A DNA stretch of 64,000 nucleotides, from assembly GCF_002209485.1 (NCBI RefSeq), contig NZ_NJIX01000002.1, forward strand, positions 496,001 to 560,000. The letters run 5' to 3'. The notes under the pieces were generated by a model. It had not been told where the DNA came from, did not search any database, and saw only the letters and a list, made by a program, of their open reading frames with translations. Made by a program: the position numbers and the translations under genes. Below are positions 56,178 through 64,000 of the stretch, one piece after another (position 1 is the first letter of the stretch; each line of letters starts with the position of its first letter). Source of the DNA: Achromobacter sp. HZ34 (GTDB taxonomy: Bacteria; Pseudomonadota; Gammaproteobacteria; Burkholderiales; Burkholderiaceae_B).

Positions 56178-56213
56178 CAAAAAGGCACTCCGCCCCATGG
56201 GCGAGAGTGCCTT
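56178..56213 (-). terminator. intrinsic terminator of pyrB
   Basis: GGCACTC-CGCCC and GGGCG-AGAGTGCC arms form the stem; on the minus strand TTTTT follows. It lies about 30 bp beyond the pyrB stop. Confidence 0.88.
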
Positions 56214-56244
56214 CGGAGACCGCGCCGGGCGCGGTACGACGAGC

Positions 56245-57537
56245 TTACTCCAAACCGTGGAACACCGAATCGTCGGGTCCGACGTGCGAGGGATGCTGCC
56301 ACGTCACATCGCGCATCGAGTGCTGCACCAGGCCTTCCACCCCCAACAGCACGGCAAAGATGGCCATGCGGATAGGGATCCCGTTATCGGTCTGGCGGAA
56401 GATGGCCAGGCGTGGATCGTGATTCAGATCTACGCTGAGGTCGTTGGCGCCCGGACGGCTGTCGCGCGGCAACGGGTGCATGACGATGGTATCGGGACCG
56501 CAATAGGCATCGATGGTGGCGCGATTGATCTGGAAATCCGGCGTATAGCCTTCCTGCGCCTCGTCGACGAAACGCTCCTTCTGCACGCGCGTCGCGTAGA
56601 TCACGTCCGCGCCCGACAGACCGTCGGCCAGCGACGTCTTCTGCTCGATCACGTTGCCGTTGCGCGAAGCCGTGTCGACGATATACGCCGGCATTTCCAG
56701 CCCGGGCGGCGACACCAGCGTGAACTTCACGCCGCGATACAGCGCCAGCAGCTTGATCAGCGAGTGCACCGTGCGGCCATACTTCAAGTCGCCGACCATG
56801 GCGATGTGGGCGCCGTCCAGCAGCTTGCCCAGGCGCGAGAATTCGGTAAGGATGGTGTACAGGTCCAGCAGCGCCTGGCTCGGATGCTCGCCGGGGCCGT
56901 CGCCGCCGTTGACCACCGGGATATTGGTGGCACGCGCGAATTCCGCCACCGACCCTTGTTCAGGATGGCGAATCACCATGGCGTCGACATAACCGCTCAT
57001 CACGCGGCTGGTGTCGTAGATGGACTCGCCCTTGGCCATCGAAGAGAACGTGAAGCCGGTGGTGTCGCACACCGAGCCGCCCAGGCGGCAGAACGCCGAA
57101 CCGAAACTGACGCGGGTACGGGTGCTGGCTTCGAAGAACAGGTTGCCCAGCACCGCGCCTTCCAGCACGCGCGATATTTTCTGGCGGCGCGCGATGGGCT
57201 GCATCATGTCCGCAACGCGGAACAGGTCTTCCACCGATTCGCGCGTGAACTGGTCGACCGACAGCAGTTGTGGCCGGCCCTCGACGCTGATGCGGTCGCG
57301 CAACGGCCCGGACTGGGCGCTCTGCGTATACTTTTCGAGCAGGACATTGTTCTGCACGATTTCCGAGACGAAACGCTCGACCACTTCCGGCATGGTGCGG
57401 AATTCCTGCGAGCCTTCCGGCAACAGCCAGGTATCTAGAGCGCGTCGCTTGACGCCGATACGCGTGGCGAAGACGTCACGCGTCAAATTGAGGCGGCGCA
57501 TGGCGTCGCGCAGGAAAGCTTGCTGGGAGATGGACAT
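56245..57537 (-). CDS. pyrB: aspartate carbamoyltransferase with N-terminal HTH-like extension
   Basis: The enzyme joins carbamoyl phosphate and aspartate in pyrimidine synthesis. FFEASTRTRVSFGSAF is the carbamoyl-phosphate site, SSMAKGES the catalytic loop and MHPLPRDSR the substrate site. At 430 residues it is about 120 longer than E. coli PyrB. The first 85 residues form a helical domain with an HTH-like stretch (LTRDVFATRIGVKRRALDTW) resembling small regulator domains. There is no pyrI neighbour. TATAC-rich bases upstream and a GAGG site support the start. Confidence 0.93.
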   Translation of the reverse strand: MSISQQAFLRDAMRRLNLTRDVFATRIGVKRRALDTWLLPEGSQEFRTMPEVVERFVSEIVQNNVLLEKYTQSAQSGPLRDRISVEGRPQLLSVDQFTRESVEDLFRVADMMQPIARRQKISRVLEGAVLGNLFFEASTRTRVSFGSAFCRLGGSVCDTTGFTFSSMAKGESIYDTSRVMSGYVDAMVIRHPEQGSVAEFARATNIPVVNGGDGPGEHPSQALLDLYTILTEFSRLGKLLDGAHIAMVGDLKYGRTVHSLIKLLALYRGVKFTLVSPPGLEMPAYIVDTASRNGNVIEQKTSLADGLSGADVIYATRVQKERFVDEAQEGYTPDFQINRATIDAYCGPDTIVMHPLPRDSRPGANDLSVDLNHDPRLAIFRQTDNGIPIRMAIFAVLLGVEGLVQHSMRDVTWQHPSHVGPDDSVFHGLE

Positions 57538-57634
57538 GGTCGGTCCTGAGGAGGTTGTATACGCGTTTGCGATATGTACGCGTTGCGTATATTAATCCTC
57601 GATAAAAACCATGTCTATGGCTTTTGCGTACATA

Positions 57635-58948
57635 TCACGCGGTCGCCACCCGCCCGGCTCTGGCGCTGCGCACCTGCAAGGCGATCAAGGCGGCGATGAC
57701 GCCCGTGGCACCCGAGATCAGGAAAGCGTTCAGGTAGCTGCCCTGCGCGGCACGGACAGCGCCCGCCATGAAGGCGGCACTGGCGGCCCCCAACTGGTGG
57801 CCGGCGACGATCCACCCGAACACGATCGGCGCATCCCGCTCGCCGAACGACTCCACGGTCAGGCGCAGCGTGGGCGGCACCGTGGCGATCCAGTCCAGGC
57901 CGTAGAACACCGCGAAGATGCCCAGGCTATAGATGGAGAAATCCGAGAACGGCAGGAACATCAGCGACAAGCCGCGCAATCCGTAATAGACGAACAGCAG
58001 CTTGCGCGGATCGTAGCGATCGGTCAGCCAGCCCGACGCCGTGGTGCCGACGAGGTCGAACAGCCCCATCACCGCCAACAGGCCCGCGGCGCGCACCTCG
58101 GCGATACCCTGGTCATTGCACAGCGCAATGAAGTGGGTGCCGATCAGGCCATTGGTGGTGAAGCCGCAGATGAAGAAGGTGGCGAACAGGAACCAGAAGT
58201 TGCGCGTCCGCACCGCCCGGCCCAGCACCGAGAACGCCGCCTTGAGGGGGTTGGTATGCACGGGCGCGGGCGCCTTGTAGTCCGCATCGGCGCCATAAGG
58301 CACCATGCCCACGTCAGCCGGCCGCTCCGGCAGGATCAACCAGGCCAGGGGCAACAGGCAAAGACACACGGCGGAAATGGTCAGCACCACGGGACGCCAG
58401 CCCCCGCTTTCGGCCAGGGCGGCCAGGCCGGGCAGGAAAATCAAGGTGCCGGTGGCGGTGCTGGCCGTCAGCAAGCCCATCATCAGGCCGCGGTGCTTGA
58501 CGAACCAGCGATTGACCACGGTGGCCCCGAACACGATGGCCACGCAGCCGGTCCCCACGCCGGACAGTACGCCCCAGCTGACGATCAGTTGCCAGGGTTG
58601 CGTCATCCAGGCACTGGCCCCCGTGGCCACGGTCATCAGCACCAGGGCCGACAACAGCGTACGACGCACACCATAGGTCTGCATCAGCGCGGCCGCGAAC
58701 GGTCCCACCAGGCCATACAGGAATATACCGATCGCCGCGGAGAGGGACGTGATGTCGCGGCTCCAGCCAAAAGCGTTTTCCAACGGCACGATCAGCACGC
58801 CCGGCGCGGATCGCTGGCCGGCGCCCGCCAGCAGGGCAAGGAAGGCGATGGCGACGACAACGAAGGCATACTTCTGGCCGAATTTCTGCCCGAACTTCTG
58901 CCTGAAAGAAGGCCGCCGGGGCGATTGCTGCTGGCTTGCTGAATTCAT
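57635..58948 (-). CDS. MFS transporter
   Basis: This 437-residue major-facilitator protein has twelve membrane segments; ASGWLTDRYDPRKLLFVYY marks the loop between helices 8 and 9. It resembles MCT/oxalate-formate-type carriers of organic acids, but the substrate cannot be read from the sequence. The N-terminus has Gln/Lys-rich repeats (FGQKFGQK). It is divergent from a TetR-type gene that probably controls it. Confidence 0.82.
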   Translation of the reverse strand: MNSASQQQSPRRPSFRQKFGQKFGQKYAFVVVAIAFLALLAGAGQRSAPGVLIVPLENAFGWSRDITSLSAAIGIFLYGLVGPFAAALMQTYGVRRTLLSALVLMTVATGASAWMTQPWQLIVSWGVLSGVGTGCVAIVFGATVVNRWFVKHRGLMMGLLTASTATGTLIFLPGLAALAESGGWRPVVLTISAVCLCLLPLAWLILPERPADVGMVPYGADADYKAPAPVHTNPLKAAFSVLGRAVRTRNFWFLFATFFICGFTTNGLIGTHFIALCNDQGIAEVRAAGLLAVMGLFDLVGTTASGWLTDRYDPRKLLFVYYGLRGLSLMFLPFSDFSIYSLGIFAVFYGLDWIATVPPTLRLTVESFGERDAPIVFGWIVAGHQLGAASAAFMAGAVRAAQGSYLNAFLISGATGVIAALIALQVRSARAGRVATA

Positions 58949-58949
58949 G

Positions 58950-58967
58950 TTACTGACCGGTACGTTT
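58950..58967. promoter_or_regulatory. possible TetR operator
   Basis: TTACTGACCGGTACGTTT is centred on ACCGGT with partial dyad symmetry (6 of 9 positions) and lies two bases upstream of the MFS start and 50 bp from the regulator start, where a repressor would block both. Confidence 0.4.
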
Positions 58968-59016
58968 CAGATTGGCGCATAATACGGATCTGGCTGTAGC
59001 TATGTCAAGGACATTC

Positions 59017-59700
59017 ATGACCACGAAAACGCTTGCGCCGACGCCATCGCAAACGCCCTCCCCGGCATCTGGCGCGACGGCTCCCGCGGCTACCGAAAAA
59101 CCGATGCGCGCGGCGGAACGCATCCAGCGCACGGCGTCGGACCTGTTTTACCGCGAGGGCATACGGGCGGTCGGCGTCGACGAGATCGTTACCCGGGCCG
59201 GCGTCACCAAACCCAGCCTGTATCGCAGCTTCGGCTCCAAGGACGAACTGGCGGCGTCCTATATGCGTGAATACGACGGCCAGTTCTTCACGCGTTTCGA
59301 GCAGGTCATCGCGCCTTATGAAGGCGACCCGCGCGCCCAGTTCATCGCGTATTTCACCTACATCGCCGGCCGCACCGAGTCACCCGATTACCGCGGCTGC
59401 GGCATGAGCAATGCCGCTGTCGAGTATCCGCGCACCAGCGACCAGGCGCAAATACATCCGGCGCGGCAGGTTGCGGAAAACAACAAGCGCGAATTGCGAC
59501 GCCGCTTCCGCGCCATGGCCGCCGCCGCGGGTGCGAGCGACGCGGCGGGCCTGGGCGACGCCCTGTTGTTGATTCTTGAAGGTTGCCTGGTGTCCGCGCA
59601 GCTGTTCGAGCTGAATGGCGGCCGCCCATCGAAAGCGGCTCCCGCGGCGGTGCGGCGGCTGATCGATGCCTATCTGGCCGCGGACACCGAGGCCCGATAA
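59017..59700 (+). CDS. TetR family transcription regulator
   Basis: This is a 227-residue regulator with a helix-turn-helix (VDEIVTRAGVTKPSLYR) after a disordered Thr/Pro/Ala-rich N-terminus, then a ligand domain. The ATG at 59017 has AAGGAC close by; other starts upstream (59002, 58972) are weaker. It is divergent from the MFS gene, the usual repressor-efflux arrangement. Confidence 0.87.
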   Translation: MTTKTLAPTPSQTPSPASGATAPAATEKPMRAAERIQRTASDLFYREGIRAVGVDEIVTRAGVTKPSLYRSFGSKDELAASYMREYDGQFFTRFEQVIAPYEGDPRAQFIAYFTYIAGRTESPDYRGCGMSNAAVEYPRTSDQAQIHPARQVAENNKRELRRRFRAMAAAAGASDAAGLGDALLLILEGCLVSAQLFELNGGRPSKAAPAAVRRLIDAYLAADTEAR

Positions 59701-59797
59701 GGCTGGGAAAAGCAGCACCCGTGCGCTACGGCGGCCAAGCGATGCCTGGCTGGCACAGGACTGACAGGGCGGCGGCCATGGCCCCGCGGCAAACGCC

Positions 59798-60250
59798 TTA
59801 AACCGGGGCCGGCGCGCTGACCTTCAGCGCTGCATTGCTGTTCTGGTATGACGCATCGTCGTGCAGCATGCTCGAACTATTGGCGACCGTGCTCCAGCAG
59901 CCCAGCACGAAAGCCACCACGGCGCACAAGTACGCCAGCACGCCGATCACCATGGGCAGCCAATGCCCGCGCCCGGCCCGGCCGGCGGCGATCTGGCGGA
60001 ACAGGCTGAAATGCGCCAGATAGGAAAACAAAAGACCCAGCGCGCCGCAAGCCAGGCCGCCGGTAAAGGCCAGCGCGGCCTCCTGCAGGTCGGGCGGGTC
60101 GATGTCCGCGCCGACGATACCCATGGAGAAGGACAGCACCAGCAACAAGGCAATGCCATTGGCCAGGCCCAGCAGGCGGAACCCGGCGAGGGCATGCTGG
60201 GTCAGGGCTTGATAAGCGTTCGCGGGACGGGTGTTGTCTGGTAAATCCAT
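59798..60250 (-). CDS. uncharacterised membrane protein
   Basis: This is a 150-residue protein with about four membrane segments (GLANGIALLLVLSFSMGIVG, LAFTGGLACGALGLLFSYLA, LPMVIGVLAYLCAVVAFVLG) and a polar C-terminal tail. No family recognised. It stands first in a cluster of small genes at 59.8-62.5 kb. Confidence 0.7.
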   Translation of the reverse strand: MDLPDNTRPANAYQALTQHALAGFRLLGLANGIALLLVLSFSMGIVGADIDPPDLQEAALAFTGGLACGALGLLFSYLAHFSLFRQIAAGRAGRGHWLPMVIGVLAYLCAVVAFVLGCWSTVANSSSMLHDDASYQNSNAALKVSAPAPV

Positions 60251-60378
60251 GGAATGTCGAATGCTCAGGTAGCGGCGGGGGGCGGCATGGGGTCAGGGAC
60301 ACAGCATAGCGGGGAATCGCCGCGGCGGGAACGAGGCTTGCAGCATCTGGCGGGCTTATGTCCGAAGGGGATCCGACG

Positions 60379-60648
60379 ATGAATAAACCACTGCGCCCGT
60401 CCAATACTCGCGCCGATCAAGACCACGCGCCGCGCGAGACCAGCCTGAATGCACGGGTATTTCCGCCGGCCACGCCTGTCGATGTGCCCAATCTGCCGAA
60501 AAAGGTGGAATCCACCAGGGCGGGCGCCGCAGGCACTGCCGGCACCAAACCGGATGGCCCGGCAGTGGAAACCGATGCGGAACACAACTGGGCCGACAGC
60601 ACGCAACCTGCCCCCTACAAGAAGAAGGCCCGTACCTCGATTTTCTGA
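60379..60648 (+). CDS. small disordered protein
   Basis: This 89-residue hydrophilic protein is rich in Pro, Ala, Asp and Lys, with no hydrophobic core, so it is probably disordered. Two in-frame ATG codons are possible; 60379 follows AGGGGA. No family recognised. Confidence 0.55.
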   Translation: MNKPLRPSNTRADQDHAPRETSLNARVFPPATPVDVPNLPKKVESTRAGAAGTAGTKPDGPAVETDAEHNWADSTQPAPYKKKARTSIF

Positions 60649-60716
60649 CGGCGGGGGCCGCGGCAGTCAGTTGCATGCGCCCCTCGCGTTCACCCTTATC
60701 CACACCGGAGGCGTCC

Positions 60717-60950
60717 ATGCCCAACAACGCACGTACTCTCAATCCTGGTAGCGACAAGTTGAGCGACTTCAAGACTCGTGCCGATACGATGGCCGGCACG
60801 CACGTCCTGCCCATGCCGGACCAGCAACCCGTGGTAGCCGGCATGCCGCGCCGGGACCGCTCCCTGACCGACCCCGGCGACCCTGGCATTCCCCGTCCGG
60901 AAGACGACGGCTATGGCAACAAGGCGTCGGATCTATCCGAAAAATCTTGA
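60717..60950 (+). CDS. small disordered protein with PNNxRTLNPG start
   Basis: This 77-residue hydrophilic protein has no signal peptide. The start MPNNARTLNPGSDKLSDF follows GGAGG at 6 bp. It shares the TLNP motif and the same upstream CCGGAGG context with the gene at 62270, suggesting a small paralogous group. Function unknown. Confidence 0.6.
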   Translation: MPNNARTLNPGSDKLSDFKTRADTMAGTHVLPMPDQQPVVAGMPRRDRSLTDPGDPGIPRPEDDGYGNKASDLSEKS

Positions 60951-60995
60951 TAGCCCCTGCACTGCCGCCTGGTCATCCGGGCGGCCGGAGTCATT

Positions 60996-61508
60996 TCAGT
61001 TGCCTGCGTCCGGCAACGGTACGCCCTGCAACGTCGGCGCAGTCCGATCCAGCAAGGGCGCGACGTTGCCGCCGGGCCCCTGGCGGCAGTCCGGCGTGGC
61101 CGACTGGATCGACCGGCGGGCCGCTTCCATTTCCGGCTGATCCCACGGATCCCCGCCAAACACGGTGACCGTCACCGTTGCATAACGCGCGGTATTGACC
61201 GGGCCATCGGGCCGCACCTTGATCACTTCCAGCAGCTTGGCCGGCTCGGTCCGCTTATAGACCGACACTGTGCCGGTAGCGGTCCGTTCATCGTAGGAAA
61301 TATTGGACAGGTAATTGAGGCCATAGGCGTACACCACTTCCGTATGGCAAACGCGCACAAACTCGCTGGTCCGACGGAACGCGGCCATGTAGTCGGTTTG
61401 TACCGGGAAGGTCAGCGACGGGAAATTACCATCTGATGTGACGCCCTCCGCGGCGCAGCCGCCGAGAAGGACAAGGGCGCTCGCCAAGAGAGGCCGGAAA
61501 ACGGACAT
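60996..61508 (-). CDS. putative lipoprotein
   Basis: This 170-residue precursor has a signal peptide ending in LLGGC (Cys18), then a globular domain with three Cys and a beta-rich look (YDERTATGTVSVYKRTEPAK). The last 40 residues are Pro/Gly-rich. Probably attached to the envelope. No established function known to me. Confidence 0.78.
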   Translation of the reverse strand: MSVFRPLLASALVLLGGCAAEGVTSDGNFPSLTFPVQTDYMAAFRRTSEFVRVCHTEVVYAYGLNYLSNISYDERTATGTVSVYKRTEPAKLLEVIKVRPDGPVNTARYATVTVTVFGGDPWDQPEMEAARRSIQSATPDCRQGPGGNVAPLLDRTAPTLQGVPLPDAGN

Positions 61509-61577
61509 GGATGCTCCAGGGCAAAAATTGGGCTTGAAACCCTGGGATTATGCAGCACCGACGGCCTGCCCTGCCAT

Positions 61578-61793
61578 TTAGCGTGCCGACATCGGTCCTA
61601 CATAGGCACCCAGTGCGCTGACGCCAGGCCGCGTGACGGCCGTCTTGCCGGCGCGTTGCTCGATGTAATTCATGGCTTCCAGCTGCCCGCGTACGGGTTG
61701 GGGAATGTTGAAACCTATCAACGAAGCCTGGGTCCGCAACTCCTTCAGCCAGCGGAATTGTTCCGGCGTCAATGTGGGCGTTGTTCTAAACAT
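61578..61793 (-). CDS. small helical protein
   Basis: This 71-residue protein starts MFRTTPTLTPEQFRWLKELR behind GAGG. It has one amphipathic helical region and no membrane segment. No family recognised; it lies between the lipoprotein and the second entericidin gene. Confidence 0.6.
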   Translation of the reverse strand: MFRTTPTLTPEQFRWLKELRTQASLIGFNIPQPVRGQLEAMNYIEQRAGKTAVTRPGVSALGAYVGPMSAR

Positions 61794-61919
61794 TTTTCTG
61801 CCTCTTCGAATCCTGGGAAGACGAATGCAGGGGCGCGACGCGGCCACCGGCCCCCGCTCGACCACAGGCCCGTCACCTACCGGCCATGCCGATGGGTGAC
61901 GGGCCCAGCTTGCGGCTGA

Positions 61920-62057
61920 TTACTTATTGCGATCGGCCGCGCCCTGGATCTTTTCGCCGCCGCGTTCAATGTCCTGGCCCGCGCCGTGCATCGTGTTGCA
62001 CCCCGCGACCAAAGCGGTGAAAGCAAGCATTACAACGAGAAGGGCTTTGTTCTTCAT
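61920..62057 (-). CDS. entericidin A/B family lipoprotein, second copy
   Basis: This is a 45-residue precursor with signal peptide MKNKALLVVMLAFTALVAGC (lipobox VAGC, Cys20), then a mature part starting CNTMHGAGQDIERGGEKIQG, the entericidin pattern. It is a paralogue of the gene at 30761-30892 and lies within the small-gene cluster. Confidence 0.88.
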   Translation of the reverse strand: MKNKALLVVMLAFTALVAGCNTMHGAGQDIERGGEKIQGAADRNK

Positions 62058-62269
62058 GGTCTTTCCTTTGATAGGCAATAAAGAAAAATCGATCGAATGG
62101 GTCGATTCCCGTCACCTCAACAGCAAACGGCGTGCCCGGGTAAGTTCCCGTGCCGTTACGTTTTAGTACGGTTCTTCCGTACCGACCTCCCGCTGCTTTC
62201 CCCCGCCGGCGCGGGCACGGCATATGCCACTTTCGCCGCAGCAGTCACAACCGCAGACCGGAGGCCTTC

Positions 62270-62485
62270 ATGTCCACCAAGCCCGACATTGCACCGAACA
62301 CTCTCAACCCGCGTACGCTCGACTCCGCCGACGTCCCCGAGGTCCTGGCTCAAAACGCGGTTCCCAGCATTCACCGGGAGCCCGCACCGGGCGAACCGCC
62401 CTTGCCCGACGAGCCCCCTCTGCCCGGCGATCCGCCGTTGCCGGGCGATCCCCCGGGATCGCCCCCGTCCCCTCAGGCGCAGTGA
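62270..62485 (+). CDS. small proline-rich protein with PPLPGD repeats
   Basis: This 71-residue protein starts MSTKPDIAPNTLNPRTLDSA behind GGAGG and ends with repeated PPLPDE/PPLPGD motifs, a possible binding tail for SH3-like or other proline-binding domains. It shares the TLNP motif with the protein at 60717. No signal peptide. Function unknown. Confidence 0.6.
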   Translation: MSTKPDIAPNTLNPRTLDSADVPEVLAQNAVPSIHREPAPGEPPLPDEPPLPGDPPLPGDPPGSPPSPQAQ

Positions 62486-62545
62486 TGAACTACCCACCCT
62501 GACCTCGGGTGCGAACCTGAAACGCCATTGCTGAATTAAAATCGC

Positions 62546-62572
62546 ACCAGCGGCCGCATGACGCGGCCGCTT
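62546..62572. terminator. hairpin after the proline-rich gene
   Basis: AGCGGCCGC and GCGGCCGCT form a 9-bp stem with a short loop followed by TT only, about 60 bp after the stop; a weak or factor-assisted terminator. Confidence 0.5.
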
Positions 62573-62605
62573 TGCATTGCGCCATAAGCGGCGCCGGACC
62601 TCATC

Positions 62606-64000
62606 ATGTTGCGCATTTCAGAAATCAAGCTGCCTCTCGACCATGCCGAGGATGCACTTCGTCTGGCTATTCTCCAAAAACTGGAGATTGCCGCCGACGA
62701 CCTCATCTCCTTCTCCATTTATCGGCGTGGCTACGATGCCCGCAAGCAGGCCAACATCCTGCTGGTGTACTCGGTCGACGTCGAGCTGCGCGACGAGGCA
62801 GCCGTCCTGGCCCGCCACAGCGGCTCGCCGCATGTGGCCCCCACGCCGGACATGACCTACCGCTTTGTCGCCAATGCCGCCGCCGCGCCCTCCGCCGCGC
62901 GACCGGTGGTGGTGGGCATGGGCCCTTGCGGCCTGTTCGCCGGCCTGATCCTGGCGCAGATGGGTTACCGCCCCATCATCCTCGAACGCGGCAAGGCCGT
63001 GCGTGAACGCACCAAGGACACTTGGGGCCTGTGGCGCAAGGAAGTGCTGCACCCCGAATCCAATGTGCAGTTCGGTGAAGGCGGTGCCGGTACGTTCTCC
63101 GACGGCAAGCTCTACAGCCAGATCAAGGATCCGCGCCATCTGGGCCGCAAGGTACTGGAAGAGTTCGTGCTGGCTGGCGCGCCCGAGGAAATCCTGTGGG
63201 TCAGCAAACCGCACATCGGCACGTTTCGCCTGGTCAGCATGGTGGAAAAGATGCGCGCCACCATCGAGTCGCTGGGCGGCGAGGTGCGCTTCGAACAGCG
63301 CGTAACCGACCTCGACCTGAACCACGGCGAGCTGCGCGGCTTGACGCTGGCCAGCGGCGAATACCTGCCCTGTAGGCATCTGGTGCTGGCCATCGGCCAC
63401 AGCGCGCGCGATACCTTCGAGATGCTGCATCAGCGCGGCGTCTTCCTGGAAGCCAAGCCCTTTTCCATCGGCTTTCGCATCGAGCATCCGCAGTCGCTCA
63501 TCGACCGCGCGCGCTTCGGCAAGTTCGTCAAGCATCCTTTGCTGGGAGCGGCCGATTACAAGCTGGTGCACCACGCCAACAATGGCCGCTCGGTGTACAG
63601 CTTCTGCATGTGCCCCGGCGGCACGGTCGTGGCGGCGACTTCCGAACCCAATCGTGTGGTGACCAATGGCATGAGCCAGTACTCCCGTGCGGAGCGCAAT
63701 GCCAACGCCGGCATCGTTGTCGGCATCACGCCGGACGATTATCCCGGCGGGCCCCTGGCCGGCATCGCGTTCCAGCGGGAGTGGGAATCACGTGCTTATG
63801 AGTTGGGCGGTGGCGGCTATCACGCGCCGGGCCAGACCGTGGGCGATTTCATCGCGGGCCGGGCGTCCACCCAGCTGGGTTCGGTCGAGCCTTCCTACAA
63901 GCCGGGCGTCACGCCCACCGATCTGTCGACGGCCTTGCCGGGCTACGCCGTGGAAGCCATCCGCGAGGCCTTGCCCGCCTTCGATCGCAAGATCAAGGGC
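62606..64000 (+). CDS. NAD(P)/FAD-dependent oxidoreductase, cut by the window end
   Basis: The first 465 residues are visible. An N-terminal domain of about 90 residues precedes the FAD-binding Rossmann motif VVVGMGPCGLFAGLILA, and FGEGGAGTFSDGKL with HLVLAIGHSARDTFEML completes the flavoprotein core. This resembles the YgfK/YhiN-like FAD oxidoreductases with an N-terminal extension. The ATG at 62606 is the natural start. Substrate unknown. Confidence 0.8.
   Translation, partial: MLRISEIKLPLDHAEDALRLAILQKLEIAADDLISFSIYRRGYDARKQANILLVYSVDVELRDEAAVLARHSGSPHVAPTPDMTYRFVANAAAAPSAARPVVVGMGPCGLFAGLILAQMGYRPIILERGKAVRERTKDTWGLWRKEVLHPESNVQFGEGGAGTFSDGKLYSQIKDPRHLGRKVLEEFVLAGAPEEILWVSKPHIGTFRLVSMVEKMRATIESLGGEVRFEQRVTDLDLNHGELRGLTLASGEYLPCRHLVLAIGHSARDTFEMLHQRGVFLEAKPFSIGFRIEHPQSLIDRARFGKFVKHPLLGAADYKLVHHANNGRSVYSFCMCPGGTVVAATSEPNRVVTNGMSQYSRAERNANAGIVVGITPDDYPGGPLAGIAFQREWESRAYELGGGGYHAPGQTVGDFIAGRASTQLGSVEPSYKPGVTPTDLSTALPGYAVEAIREALPAFDRKIKG

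Overview
The window is GC-rich, densely packed bacterial chromosome. It most likely comes from a betaproteobacterium of the order Burkholderiales, close to Bordetella/Achromobacter (Alcaligenaceae). This rests on family content and gene order: leuCD-leuB, aroC, DUF2069 beside a YihY/BrkB-type protein, a BPSS1780-type membrane protein, hemDXY, DUF2889-sucCD and recA-recX. It is an inference; no rRNA or other species marker is present. I found no tRNA, rRNA, CRISPR array, prophage or insertion sequence. Nearly all long open frames opposite the genes listed here are GC-driven shadows.

Layout. 0-3.6 kb: leucine biosynthesis (leuC, leuD, start of leuB) with a good promoter, then aroC. 4-9.2 kb: signalling block with an apparently active diguanylate cyclase, a degenerate GGDEF-EAL protein, a membrane histidine kinase and a convergent response regulator. 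9.4-16.3 kb: housekeeping genes (selO, DUF2069, YihY family, CBS protein, dusA, thrB, BPSS1780 family). 16.1-26.2 kb: a compact minus-strand Tad/Flp pilus operon of ten genes, mostly joined by ATGA-type overlaps. It has an FHA-CpaF fusion ATPase and ends in a DUF192 gene that runs antisense into the neighbouring BPSS1780 gene. 26.4-30.7 kb: a YdeP/FdhF-type molybdoenzyme divergent from a MocR-type regulator whose upstream region holds an 11-bp perfect inverted repeat.

30.7-40.2 kb: entericidin, ppa, hemY-hemX-hemD, two tandem terC paralogues followed by an overlapping 40-codon prepilin-like gene, then sucD-sucC-DUF2889. 40.2-45.6 kb: metE divergent from metR, then recX-recA behind an SOS-like box. 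metE carries a one-base frameshift near its start. 45.7-50.4 kb: a TctD/TctE-like two-component pair, an MHS-family transporter, a strongly structured RNA candidate with a terminator (possibly 6S-like) and a DUF3185 gene. 50.5-56.2 kb: rdgC and an AttEFGH-like ABC operon (lipocalin-like lipoprotein, fused FtsX permease, ATPase). 56.2-59.7 kb: pyrB with an unusual N-terminal HTH-like extension, then an MFS transporter divergent from a TetR regulator. 59.8-62.5 kb: a run of very small genes, including a second entericidin. The window ends inside a FAD-dependent oxidoreductase gene.

Recurring theme: in-frame tandem repeats (9, 12 or 18 bp units) lie inside several envelope-protein genes (tadC, the DUF192 gene, the FtsX permease, a sensor kinase, and weakly cpaC). 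The best candidates for further attention are the variant Tad operon with its antisense-overlapping DUF192 gene, the terC-coupled prepilin-like microprotein, the structured RNA at about 50 kb, and the metE frameshift.
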